Assembly: GCA_022496805.1 (NCBI GenBank)
Contig: CM040101.1
Span: forward strand, 4,032,501-4,096,500
DNA from: Pohlia nutans
Taxonomy: Eukaryota > Streptophyta > Bryopsida > Bryales > Mniaceae
Direction of reading: 5' to 3'
DNA length: 64,000 nucleotides
The notes under the pieces were generated by a model. That model saw only the letters and a list, made by a program, of their open reading frames with translations. It had not been told where the DNA came from and made no database searches. Below, piece after piece: positions 35,786 to 46,860 of the stretch (position 1 is the first letter of the stretch; each line of letters starts with the position of its first letter). A program made the translations under genes and the position numbers.

Positions 35786-38700
35786 TTACTTATTGTTGAC
35801 CAACCCTGGTTTACCAGCTTTCCTTTTGAGTGACCTTACTAAAGAAGAGAGTTCAGCTTTTCTCTTACGGTCCTGGGAGCCCAGTGCAGCATCTGCAGCA
35901 TCAGGATTCAAACCATCAGATGCAACATTGGCTGCCCTAGAGTCGCCACCATCGTCGGATTTCTGTACTCTTCTTCGTTGGGCCTCAGCAAGAATTTTAA
36001 GCTGGGCTGCAGACTTTCGAAACTGAGGATTAGTGGGGTCAATAGCATAATGATGGTTTGAGAAAAGAGGTGCAAAACGAGGATCAGTAAGATCTGCAGT
36101 GGCCAATTTATCATCCTCTTCCTCATCATCGTCTTTCTTGCCCTTCTTCTTTCCCTTCTCCTTTTTCTTCTTGTCCTTCTTACTTTTAAGGTTGAAGCCC
36201 CGGGCTGCACCCTGTACCCCCTCGTCATCCATGAGAAGGAGCTCTAGTTCAGCCTTACTCCTCTCCTCTTCCTTCTTCTGCTGCTCCTTCTCTTCTCTTT
36301 TCTTTAACCTCTCAGAATCTTCTTTTGATTTCGACTTGCTGCTCTTCTTTGGTGCTACCTTAGACTCATCAGGGAATTCAGCATCGTCAGCGAAAAACGG
36401 GTCATCGAAACCATTATCATCATGTGTAAAGAATGGATCTGCCTCTCCCTGGCCGGTGCGAGGACTGGCAACATCCTCTTCAGAGGAATCATCATCATCA
36501 GACTTGGCGTTCTTGCTTCGTTTCTTCTGTGATTTCTTCTCCTTTTTTTTGCGCAAATACGCCTCCCAAACAGTCTCATCACCACGTTTCTTGGCCTCCT
36601 TTTTCTGCATTAGTTTCTCACTCAGCTCAGTTAATCCTGTGTGGAAAGTCACCTCCATATCCACGTCCCCTGTCTTCTTCTTCTGTCCAGATAGCTCCCC
36701 CTCCTCGGTGGAATCACCGAGCAATAATGATCGATACTTGTCCTTTTTCGACTTAGCTCCTTCTACATTGGACGCATCCCCCCTTTCTGGACTGCTTGGG
36801 CTCCCATCTTCATCATCATCCACTTCTTCTTCCGAAGATTCTGACGCAAGATAAGCTCTGGAAGGAAGAATAAATGCAGCTTTAGAATCCCGGATATTCA
36901 AGCACAGTATGCTCTGCAATTGCAGAAAGAGAACTCCCATCGTTCTTAGAATTTGAATCAACCAAAAAAGAAAGAAAACCACAAGACAACCTTGTCAGAT
37001 TGTCACGAACCTGAAATCCATTTCATTCAACTCGTCTGCGTTGAACTTTTTGCGCAACGCTTTGACTCGAGTTGGTTCATCATCGTCCCATGTCAGTTTC
37101 ACAGTGCTATGTTGTAGTGCCCGAGTCTGAAACTCAGGAGCCTTATAGCCATCCAGCTGCACCTCCTTGGCAACATCCCGAGGCTCTCTCGCGAACGTCA
37201 TGTCATCAGGAATAAACCGAAGGTCGAGAGTGTTCGATGTCCGCTCAAACTCCATTCCGTCACATTGTGTGTAAATATGGTTGGCAGATTCCTTTGAGTC
37301 ACACTCTACGACTGCATAGTAATACTTGAGCTTGTTCTTCTCATATGCACGTAGCTTCTCCATGTTAACTTCCTTGTCCTCGTCCTCATCGTCCTCTTCA
37401 TCTTCAAAGATCATATTGGGACCGTGCACCTGGAATCGATGTAACATACACAATTAAGAATGTGCTCACTGAAAGACCTTTCCTAACTCCGCGTGGCACC
37501 CAACAGAATAACAAACTGAATATTACATATGAAATGCGATTACAGTTGAATTAATGTGATTAACCAGCAATAACAAATTTGGCATATCCAAGACATCACA
37601 AGTTGATGAGTAGTGAACTGTGGCCAACACCTAATGTAACAGGGGTTAGTATAGGAGACGGAATATGGGGTTGTCTAGTGTCACTTATAGTGGTCTATAA
37701 CCTACCTTTGAAATTGCATAAAAAATTCATACATAGAGATAAAAATTTGACTTGAACAGATTTTCCTTTTGAACCCAAAGACCTCTCCACAGCTCTATAA
37801 ATCTCCCCAAAATCACACTCCTACGCAATTTTCAAAATGATTGACCCTAAGCGTCTAAAACGCCCAATATGGCCAACTGCATCACTGAACTTAGCAACGG
37901 TGGCATTTTCTCATTTTACCTCGGTTTTCTGATTGCAATACATCATTTAAAAACTCTTGTTCTATACTACAAGATTAACAGTGTCGATCGTGTCAAACTG
38001 AAGTCATTTTCACACAAACAGATGATTTGCAGCAGAGGATCCAATTTTCCTAAATACACGGTGCGCTTAGGGGTTAAAAGTGACGCAAAGAGTATCTTCT
38101 CCCTTACACCAAGCTCGCCATCGAAATGACTGAGAAACCCTATCGAAAAGTTCAACACAATTTCTAGTCTGAATGTCACCTGATCAACAAACACGTGCTA
38201 AGTACATACCTCCTCTGTCTTCATTTGCTCAATGCCGAACTCCGACGGGTAAATAGTAACACATTCAACACGTCCACCTTTAGGCTGGAAAGACCGCATC
38301 AACATTAACAAGTCGCCAGCCTTGATATACTCCCAGTCCATATTCATCATGGCAAACCTTCGAGTCTCGGCACCGGGTGCTGTTGGAACCTTCTCCTCGT
38401 CCCTAGGATCGTCCAAGTCCTCCTCAGCCTCACTCTCCGAGGAAGAACTGGAAGACGACGACGACAATTCCGCGTCAGATTCATCTTCCTCTTCCTCTTC
38501 CTCAGAATCACCATCCTCCTGCGCAATCAAATTCTTCGTCCTTCCAGCGTCTTCTTCACTCTCGTCAATTTCTTCGTCACTGTTTAAGTCAATTTCTTCG
38601 TCACTGTCGACTTCCTCTGGCTCTGGAGATTTAGGTCTAGCTATTTTTTTGCCCTTAACCTTTTTCCCTTGCGAATCCTTCGACTTTAGGTCAATTTCCT

Positions 38701-39211
38701 CAACACTATCGTCTTCCGCATCGCTCTCTGCCTTTGGAGATTTAGGTCTAGCTACTTTTTTGCCCTTAACCTTCTCTCCTAACTTTTTTCTCGACTTTAG
38801 GTCAATTTCCTCATCACTATCGTCTTCCTCATCTAAAGCAAGCTTTGAAGGAGCGACAGGCCCTGGAAACTTAGGTCTAACTAATTCTTTAATCTTCTCT
38901 CCTGATATTTGTTTCCCTTTCACACTCTTGGCAGCTCCTTCGGCATCGTCCTCGCCTTCGCCAACCTTGTAATAGCGCTGCAACATGTGCTTCTCCTTCT
39001 TCTTCTTGGCGCGTCCTCGCTTGTCCGCCCCCAGCGGGTCCGAGAAATTCTTGTCCGAGAACATGTGGGAGAATCGTTTGTCGATCGACACTTTGGTCTT
39101 GTTCTTCGGCATGCGCATGAACCGCGGGTCGGTTTGAATCCTGGCAAACCGAGGGTCCCCTATGGCGGCAGGCGAAGGCCGCCCGCCGCTCACATCCTTC
39201 TCCTTCTTCAT
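35786..39211 (-). CDS. ESF1: ESF1, pre-rRNA-processing protein (nucleolar), 830 aa, three exons
   Basis: Exons on the minus strand: 39211-38210, 37429-37011, 36857-35786. Phases 0 and 2 fit GT/AG junctions exactly, with a start ATG at 39211 and a TAA stop. ESF1 is a nucleolar protein needed for early 18S rRNA processing and 40S assembly. The N-terminus has DPRFARIQTDPRFMRMPK and DKRFSHMF. A very acidic region (residues about 125-270) includes repeats of EEIDL and ARPKSP and a serine run. The conserved RRM-like core begins near residue 283 (TRRFAMMNMDWEYIKAGDL) and continues in exon 2 with LRYYYA-like LKYYYAVVECDS, HIYTQCDGMEFE and LRFIPDDMTF. The C-terminal NUC153 motif is near residues 729-756 (DPRFAPLF, DPTNPQFRK). 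Lys-rich stretches give nucleolar targeting. Length is close to animal and plant ESF1. A family G MITE lies in intron 1. Confidence 0.96.
37841..38077. mobile_element. piggyBac-like MITE, family G, in ESF1 intron 1 (237 bp)
   Basis: The left end TTGACCCTAAGCGTC (TTAA mutated to TTGA) and the right end GTGCGCTTAGGGGTTAA (TTAA 38074-38077) bracket the family G interior shared with 49369-49609 and 53565-53801. It lies wholly within the intron and does not touch the splice sites. Confidence 0.85.
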
Positions 39212-39228
39212 GATTCCTGAGCTACGAA

Positions 39229-39514
39229 ACCAACAACAACAACCCTCGACTCAAATCCTGCTCAGCCTTCCTGCGAACCAACAATGACAATACTCAACTA
39301 TCAGCGTGCCCGAACCCTAAACCCTAAAACCCTTCGGACGAGAGAACCATTGTTGACCAGCGGTGCTACGACACCAACAACAACAACGATATGCTAAATC
39401 CTGCTCAGCCTTTCTGCAAACCAACAATGACAATACTCAAACTATCAGCGTGTTTGAGCCCTAAACCCTAAACCCTAAAAACCCTTTCGGACGAGAGAAC
39501 GATTGGCGACCGGA
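39229..39514 (-). promoter_or_regulatory. ESF1 5' region: tandemly duplicated segment with telo boxes
   Basis: A segment of about 135-145 bp (CCAACAACAACAAC...ATCCTGCTCAGCC...AACCCTAAACCC...CGGACGAGAGAAC) occurs twice, at 39229-39361 and 39372-39514. Each copy carries the plant telo box AAACCCTAA (39319-39327; 39463-39471 overlapping 39470-39478). Telo boxes are known in promoters of plant ribosomal-protein and ribosome-biogenesis genes, which fits ESF1. The transcription start is not defined. Confidence 0.7.
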
Positions 39515-39591
39515 TATCGCCGGTCCCATCCTAGATTTCAACTGGTAATTACCGGTTTCATATCCACATACCCATAATCACATACAGGGTG

Positions 39592-39872
39592 GGGTCCGAA
39601 TCTAAATCCCCTTTGATGTAAATGCAAGCACTACCAGTATTCACCCATGCTCCCATTTTCTGAAATTTTATTTTGGGCACCCTATGGACTTTTTTAGCAA
39701 ATGTTATTGCATATTTGGAGCTTACGGCCCCCCAATTTGTCTTTAAAGATCACTCAGGAACTTTTAAACCCTTGGAAGAGGGGATTATTTTTGAAGTGGG
39801 TCCAATATATACAAAATAGGGGGCAGGTTTTTTCCTCTTGCATTAACGTCGAATGGGGGATTTAAAGTTGCG
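39592..39872. mobile_element. Terminal-inverted-repeat element S, copy 1
   Basis: Left arm CGAATCTAAATCCCCTTTG...AATGCAAG near 39598 and right arm CTTGCATTAACG...GGGGGATTTAAAG ending near 39868 are inverted matches. A second copy lies in opposite orientation at 61561-62424. This copy keeps an unoccupied TTAA at 39743-39746, where copy 2 carries a family B MITE. Confidence 0.65.
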
Positions 39873-39941
39873 ATAGGGTGAGTATCCCTATGACTGCTCA
39901 TACACCAATGATTGTGTAGCTATATCTTGTACCAAAATCAA

Positions 39942-40522
39942 TTAACCCTTAAGTAACCACATGTCTATTTTTTGACAATGTACACATTTCATCCATGTTT
40001 TCTCATCCGTCATGCACTTTTGCAGTGTTAATTTTTTAATACATATTTATGGGAAGTTAGCTTCATGCATGTGTAAATCGATTAGAAAAGGGATGATTTG
40101 TGAAAAAATTATGCCTCATTTCATATTGCAGTGATTCACCAAAAATTTCAAAGATCTTAGTTCACAATAGTTCAAAGTGCTATTGAAAAAGTTAACTTAT
40201 AAACTTAAGCAACCAAAAAATCTCCAGAAATCACTACACTTAGAGTATTACATTTCAGTCCATCACAACAAATTTCATCTACAGATTGTCAATATCTCAT
40301 TCATAATCAAATTACAAAACAATTTTGAATTTTAAGTTTCAAATTCTATACAAAATATTGGTGATAGCAATCATAGGTCTAATTGTATGGATTGACTCTA
40401 AAATTTATAATATACAATTTTTATTCATACATCAAGTTCAAAATATCCCTCTTAGTTGCATTTTAAAATGCATCTTTGCAACTCTCGAAATCTGAAGAGA
40501 GCTGTGGACATTTAGGAGTTAA
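39942..40522. mobile_element. piggyBac-like MITE, family A (581 bp)
   Basis: Left TTAACCCTTAAGTAACC; right GGACATTTAGGAGTTAA; interior like 2401-2991 and 18730-19319. Its right TTAA (40519-40522) is also the left TTAA of the next element. Confidence 0.8.
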
Positions 40523-40752
40523 CCCCTAAACGCCGCCCATACCAAAAACTGGCTTATGAATGGAATTGACTATTCAATTCCAAGTGTTACGTGGATGATT
40601 TCCATCCAATTATGAATACATTAAAATACATTTACATGGCTTCATCTACTAAAAATATAAAATTGAATACTTATCTTATTTATAGTGACAAAATTGAGTG
40701 TGACATGTAAAGCATGATTCCATGGTCTTAGGCCCAGACATTTAAGGATTAA
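40519..40752. mobile_element. piggyBac-like MITE, family C, internally deleted (234 bp)
   Basis: Starts TTAACCCCTAAACGCC and ends AGACATTTAAGGATTAA. The outer parts match family C at 20527-21256, but about 500 bp of the interior is missing. It abuts the family A element, sharing one TTAA. Confidence 0.75.
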
Positions 40753-41755
40753 AAATAGTAATAAGAACTCACAATAGGGGGTGTCAAACCTAAAATGCAC
40801 AATATTCCCTTTTGCAATTGAATTTTTGCCCTTATTCGTTGGAACGTTGTGATTGGTGGTTGTGAATAATCACAGTTATGTAAGCGATTTATAATAATCT
40901 AGAGCCTCATAAGAAAGGGGTCTCAAACTTCATTTTGATAATCTACACTCGGATTGGTTGTTGTGAATTGGGAGTCTTTTCACAGTAGTGCGTCCAAAAT
41001 GTGTAGTGTGACATCGCGTAACAAGCAAAATTTGGCAGCAAACATTTTCTATCGGTCATCGAAATTGGTTTATTTGCAAAAAGTTAACCACAAACATTGA
41101 ATTATGAATTTTTGCACTTGGGGGTATGTCAATGCACTTGTTGCTCGTTGAATAAAAATGGACCTTTTTTAAAGTTGCAGGGGGTATAATTTTGGTACTT
41201 ATGGGTTTTAGGGTCGAGAGTTGACAAAGTGTTAAAGTGGGAATTTTGGAGGTTTCAACTTACTCCAATCATGCAAATTTGGTCACACATGCATTAAATG
41301 TTACACTAGTACTTCATTTACTACAAAAAAATGTATTAAGGGGTCGTCAAAACTGGAGACAAAATTATGTGCATTTTCTACCAAAACATCAAGTCATTCA
41401 AAGCACCATGCACAATCAATCGAGTAGTACACATTGTGCTATACTATATAGCTATTGTTGTTACGTAATGTAGCTCATAGTACTGTGTGTCTCATACGAT
41501 CTACTAAACCTATTAATATGCATCTAAGTCATTCTACAAGCGTTCGTTGTCCATTTCTTCCAATTGTAGTGGGGTATACTCCATCAAATGCAGTTTTGCC
41601 TCTATTGAAATTTCGATCTTCGCCTGCGTTAGCTCACCATGCACTCGCACATTGTTCTTTTGTACAAGTCCATCCCTTGTTCTTATCGACACGTTTTTCC
41701 ATGAGAATATAGCCTTGTCTTTGACAACCCATTTGTGTCCCTTACCAGATGGCTC
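40753..41755. other. Intergenic stretch without recognised gene
   Basis: Open frames of 78-131 codons at 41237-41942 on + show no recognisable motif. No repeats are identified. Confidence 0.4.
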
Positions 41756-42490
41756 TCAAAATGTTTCCATACAATTGAAGGCAGAAGTGTGGAGATCGAG
41801 TAACCGGTTGAGTAGCGAAAGGATCGACTGTGGCAGCGCGAGGAGCGTCAAGAGCGAGGCAGGGCGACAAGGACGGTGGCTCGAGAGGGTTGTCGGCACT
41901 ACGAGCGCGTGTGGTGGACTGCGAAAGCCAGCCGAGGTGTAGCGGGGTACTTGCATCCGGATGTGTCTTCGTTGACGGAGAACAACTTCATCTCGCACCT
42001 CACGCTGTCCAATTTCACGGACGCTGACCATCAAAAGAGGCTGAATTGCAGGGGCATCCCTCCTGCGCTCCGAGGCAAGATCACGGTGTTGCTTCAAGGC
42101 CGAGCAACAGACATGACGTCGCGGCGCTGGGTTCGACAACGAGATCGCGGCCCTCGCAGAATTCAAGGCGCTGCAGGAGACTGGGATCCCTGCGATCAAG
42201 ATTGGTACAGCAGAGGCTCCGGAGACATTGCAACGCAGCCAATGCGTTTTGGCGAGCAGCCACAAGGCGACGCATTCACGGCGAAATAACCGGGGCGGCG
42301 TGAGGGGCAGAGTGTCAGATCGACACAGCAAGTCGGCCGATTCACGAGGTCCACGGCGACGGCGCTCATCGATCGCAGTGAGAGCGGGAGAACCGCAGCG
42401 GCTGGAGTAGCGAGAGAAGGTCGTGTCGGTCCGGAGTTAAGAATCGGGAGTCGCCGCCGTACCCAAGCTCGAGCGTCGAGAGTCGCAGCA
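41756..42490. pseudogene. GC-rich island, possible decayed gene fragment
   Basis: About 700 bp of GC-rich sequence stands out against AT-rich surroundings. On +, two frames look protein-like but do not join without a frameshift. One, around 41938-42110, includes GYLHPDVSSLTENNFISHL and NFTDADHQKRLNCRGIP. The other, around 42130-42240, includes FDNEIAALAEFKALQETG and IPAIKIGTAEAPETLQR. I do not recognise the family. A 191-codon frame on the opposite strand is probably a by-product of GC-rich composition. It could be a captured gene piece or a decayed exon. Confidence 0.35.
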
Positions 42491-43846
42491 GAGTATCACC
42501 CTGCCTTGACATGGTGATATTATGGAACCACATAGTGATAATAGGGAGGGAGTAATTCTCTACTTTCCTCCTATCCTTTTTTTTAGTTTTATTAGACTTC
42601 TAGACTATTTGAGGATTAGGGTGATTGAGGAACACTTGTAATAGCTTCATTGGTGATTTTAGTTGCTCCATTTGGTGTGTTTAATCCCTTGGACTTCTCT
42701 AGGGTGAAAGCACGAAAAACTGTACCAAAAAGTTAGTCTGCTATACTAAAATCATAATTGTTTTGGTCAAAGGCCATAAATTTATATCAAAATATATTGG
42801 ATTTTGGTTTTAATTTCATGAAGCCCTCTAGAGTTCTTACAAGTATTTGAACCCAAATTTTCAGAACAAAATCTTCAAAAAAGTTTACAAAAAGTAGTGT
42901 TTGAAAATGAATGCCTAAATTCAATCTCGATTGCAAAATTGATGGCCTTAAATACACTCAACATAAATATAATTTTTATGACCTTTGAGATAATGATAGA
43001 ATTGAGGTCCTTGTCCAAAAAGAAAGTAGAAAAAAAAAATGTTTTGATATACATTTTGCTTGTTTTATATCAACTTTGTTGATTGTACATAACTACTTTT
43101 TCAATTTTGGCCACTTCTACGTTAATAAAAAATTTATAACTACTTATTGAAAATCATTTTCCTAATTTTTTTTGGTAGACTTTATAAAACAATAGGTGCT
43201 TTATTTCCCTTCCCTTGTCCAATTCTACTCTCAATTTTAACCCCATTTGGTGTACTTAGTACCCATGGGAATTTAATGAGAAGTGAGGCAATTTTGACCT
43301 TTTTTAGAGCAATTTCTAGACTCATGTTTGTGCTGCCATTTTGAATAGAGGTGCAATTTCCCTCTATCTACCCATTTTTACCACTAAGATTAACCTCACT
43401 TTTGAGTATGTGGTATCTATGAGCAAGTGGTGTGGATTTGAGGTCATTTTGGTGTCTTTGGGGAGTTTTTGACTTGGACTTTTGTACTGCCATTGCGGTT
43501 TGGGAGTGCATTTTCACCCATTTGCCCAAATTAGTGCTCTATTAGGCCCCCATTAGTGGTATTATAATTGTATGGGGTTTTTAGTATTGTTCTACGGTGT
43601 ATGGTATTTCTAAGACCCCGATTTGCTGTCCCCTTGTGTGCTGCCATTTTTTGGCACACATCTCCATTACCCATTTTCCCATTACTTTTTCACTATGATG
43701 TTGGGTGACTCATCTCATCTACCTTAGCTAAAGGAGTCTATTGCTTGGCATTGATTTACCCCACCCCTCGGCCGACTATATGATGCGTTGACCGGGCAAC
43801 CGGTCAAAGTACTCATAATCCACCCACTGCTTCTACGACTCTTAGA
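42491..43846. other. Intergenic, AT-rich
   Basis: No gene is recognised. Text such as CTGCCATTTTG and GGTGCAATTTCCC recurs loosely near 43340 and 43490, suggesting old tandem duplication. Confidence 0.4.
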
Positions 43847-44070
43847 GTGCTACGATCAGATGATGCACTAGGTGATGCTCTTGTTGAGGTAATTGTCCTA
43901 TGTGCAAGTCCATCCACTACTCCTGTTGGTGCTGGTGTAGTATGGTTGGACGATGGAATGGGTAGTATTCTTGTTGAAGTAGTTGTCTTTTATACACATC
44001 TATCCCATGTTCCTACTGCTTTTGGTGCGGTACGATCGATGATGCACTTGGTGGTGCTTCATCAGTCCTA
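43847..44070. repeat. 90-bp tandem repeat, about 2.5 copies
   Basis: Units begin at about 43847, 43937 and 44027, exactly 90 bp apart. They share GATGATGCACT, CTTGTTGA.GTA and ACT.CTG.TGGTG.. blocks. Since 90 is a multiple of three, one + frame stays open and encodes related 30-residue units (DDALGDALVEVIVL then DDGMGSILVEVVVF). No known protein is recognised. Confidence 0.7.
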
Positions 44071-45692
44071 CTCTAAATTTCTGTGAGAATAAAAATGTAT
44101 CCTAAGATTGTATGTATATTAAATTTTTCAAAATAATATATAATAGTATTTGGACCAAAACGTAATACATTGCGTTGGGTGATGTTGTAGAATAAATACG
44201 TTATTGCCTTAATTGATACGTTTCATTGAAAATATAGTAATGGCAATATTTTCCTCAATTCCTATAACATAAAGGTGTCGTATTCCAAAAATATTCCAAA
44301 AAGATTTTGTGAGCAATGTGGATATTAGAGGTTTATGGCAGCAATTTTTTGTTTCTTTGCATTAAACGCCCCTTAAAATGGCGAGTTCCTAGAAATTTTC
44401 TTATGAGCTTCGTTGGCTAATTAAAACAAAGTTTGTGGTGTCGTTAGAATATACATTCGACATGGTTTGCAAGCGGATAAAATGACATCAACATGAATAT
44501 TTCAAAAGATTTTAATAATATTTCAAAGAATATTCCAAAATAATACTAAATATTTTTAAAAGATTCCAAAATATTCATATTTTACTATATTAAAATGTTT
44601 TTGATATTTTCCCTATTTATAATATTATGTCATTAAATCAACTGTTTTACAACATTACACACTTTTTTGTTCAAAACTATGATACTCGTAGTGCGAAAAC
44701 ACCCTTGGTCACTTTGTGCCTTCATATTTTTGTAATGAATCATTTATCATAATGCTAAAAAAAAAAATTAAACATATTCTTAAAAATTAAAAGGATAGAA
44801 TGAAGATTTCCATAATCATCAAAACCTTTTTTTGGAAAATAATAACATGATATGGCAACACTTGCTCAAAATTAAAATAAAAGGAGTTTGGATCCAAATT
44901 AAGCTATTGTGCTTGAAATTTGAATTGGAAATATGCACAACATTCTAGGGCAGAGAGAGGGAGTATCCTTTTCCAAAGAGCATCCCAAGGAAATCTTGAG
45001 ATGGATCTTCTTTTCTAACTCATGAGGGAATGCCATGTGCATACCGTGAATTGCGGGATTCGTGAGGTAATGCCATTATTTAGTCTTCATCTTTATTTTG
45101 AAGTGAAGTAAGGACTACATTCAAAAGGGCACTCCCTCTCTCTACTCTAGTATGCTATGTGTTCAGTTCATAGACATGTAAAATTCATAAATAAAAGTGT
45201 AAAAAAATTATATGTTTCTCAATTAAAATGTAATTTATATGAATTTTGAAAGTGAAAAGTTAGTCATACTCCACTTGTGCCATATAGGGGTGGTTTTTCC
45301 AACACAAAAAGAATCATGAATTGCATCTTAGACGCCTCCATTCTGCCCACTTGTAAAAGCCTTCTAATTGGATGACAAGTGGTTTAGATTTAGGTTCCTT
45401 GGGTGGCGGTGGTAGCTTGAGCACTCATAGGACCAAAATGGGGATATACCTACATACCACAATTCTTGGATCTTTATAACTAGGGATCGTACATACCTAC
45501 CTACCACAATTTGCATGTAGTTTAGAAATACTGTAGTTTGGCACCTACATAATTCATTGATTTATTAAGTTTCTTACATAATTCAAAGCCTCATAATTTG
45601 TATTTTTTTCATGAACTTTTGTGATAGTCTGATTATGATAGGGCAGAACCATGGGCGAGCAAGAAAACTTTCCTGCCTGTCTTTTTTACTGT
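44071..45692. other. Long AT-rich intergenic stretch
   Basis: Nothing is recognised on either strand. Confidence 0.5.
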
Positions 45693-45925
45693 TTAACCCT
45701 TAAAGATCCAGGGAGCCCTTTCCAACCAGTATTATACACCAATATTCCATTGTTTTTGGCATGGTTCCACATCTCCTATGGGTTTCAGATCAAAAGTGAA
45801 GTTAAAATTCACGTCAACATTATTTTAATAAGCTATTGGGGTCTCAAATTGGAACTTTCTATTTACAACAAATGTCAAATATACGCCAATGTATCTACTA
45901 TCCCCATGAGCCCTTTAAAGGTTAA
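45693..45925. mobile_element. piggyBac-like MITE, family F (233 bp)
   Basis: TTAACCCTTAAAGATCC at the left, CCCTTTAAAGGTTAA at the right, TTAA at both edges. It is the reverse complement of the family F copy at 58147-58376. Both give a similar short open frame (FHISYGFQIKSEVKIHV versus FYTSYEYCIKSKIKIHV), which reflects shared DNA rather than a gene. Confidence 0.8.
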
Positions 45926-46203
45926 CCACCGCATTTGAGTTTCATGCAACAGTAGAGTTCCGAAACCGCCATCTTTGGTAGCCTTGCCAGGATGGATCTG
46001 TCGAAGAATTCGTCACAGCAGATGGTCTTCCTGGAGGACGTACAAATTACTTAATCTCAGTACATCAAATGTTTTAAAACAAAGTTGCATACATTTGCTT
46101 TGCCATGGGTTGAAAGTCACCCATTTACAATGCAAGTGTCATCCAAACACGTGACTTGTAAGAAATGAGATACTTCTACGATCTATTCTAGATTCTATCA
46201 CAG

Positions 46204-46442
46204 TTAACCCTTAAAGGACCAAGAAACCCAAATTGGGCCTCATGTTTGTTTTAGCAGTTTTGAGTAGGTCCTAAGTGGTCTTCTTTTTGTTCCAATTTGT
46301 TTATTTTTTGACCAACACCTGCAATGTTCTTCACTGATTCTGGTGGTATAAAATTTGGTCTCATCTAAATTATATGTTTCACAATATGATCAATTGAAAT
46401 TGACATTTTAAAACCATGAATCCTTGGTCCTTAAGGGATTAA
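46204..46442. mobile_element. piggyBac-like MITE, family E (239 bp)
   Basis: TTAACCCTTAAAGGACC at the left, TTGGTCCTTAAGGGATTAA at the right, with TTAA at both edges. The interior (GGGCCTCATG..., GTTTTGAGTAG, TTTTAAAACC.TGAATCC) matches 50947-51166. It lies 0.4 kb downstream of the fructokinase stop. Confidence 0.8.
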
Positions 46443-46744
46443 AGATGCTTCCATGAGATATATAATTTTCACACTTGTGATTGGGACCCATGTTACTTCA
46501 AACTTCAACAATTCAACTAACTTATTCATATGACATATGAACAATCTATATTTTAGTGCGTTGGAATCCTCCCCAAAAGTAGGAACAAACCTACCCAAAA
46601 ACACATTCCATTGTAGTAATGGAAACCACTCAAAACAGGTGAACGCCACAGGCAGGGTTTCTACCTTATATGTGCACGTGCAGATTGTACTTTGTTGCAA
46701 GAGAATTTTACGATGGCAAGTTGCTGTGTACACACTGAGTTCCA

Positions 46745-46860
46745 ATGAGTTCCAATGGCCCTCTGTCCGGTGGGCACTGAGTCATTGACATTACGAACGG
46801 ACACTTTATTCACGCCGGCCTCATTATAGAGGACCGGAGTTTCTATCTATGTACACTATG
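46745..46860. repeat. Dispersed repeat covering the fructokinase 3' end
   Basis: About 100 bp (CCAATGGCCCTCTGTCCGGT through TTTATTCAC.CCG to TTTCTAT.TATGTA) recurs at 59583-59690. It includes the fructokinase stop codon, the last codons and the minus-strand AATAAA at 46805-46810, so the coding end and polyadenylation signal lie in repeat-derived DNA. Confidence 0.7.

Noticed and set aside
36099..36854. 251-codon + strand frame, very rich in Ser and Phe
   Set aside because: Antisense shadow of the Lys/Glu-rich ESF1 exon 3.
38322..38972. 216-codon + strand Ser-rich frame
   Set aside because: Antisense shadow of the acidic ESF1 exon 1.
39310..39480. AACCCTAAACCCTAAA tracts as interstitial telomeric sequence
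   Set aside because: Only two to three repeats, in the 5' region of a ribosome-biogenesis gene; better explained as telo-box regulatory motifs.
41756..42331. 191-codon minus-strand frame in the GC-rich island
   Set aside because: Arg/Leu/Ser-rich composition expected from the antisense of GC-rich DNA; no motif.
42520..42560. GGGAGGGAGTA resembling the Stowaway MITE end
   Set aside because: No inverted partner or TA-flanked element could be found.
45651..45938. 95-codon + frame similar to a minus-strand frame at 58147-58356
   Set aside because: The similarity comes from two copies of MITE family F, not from a conserved protein.
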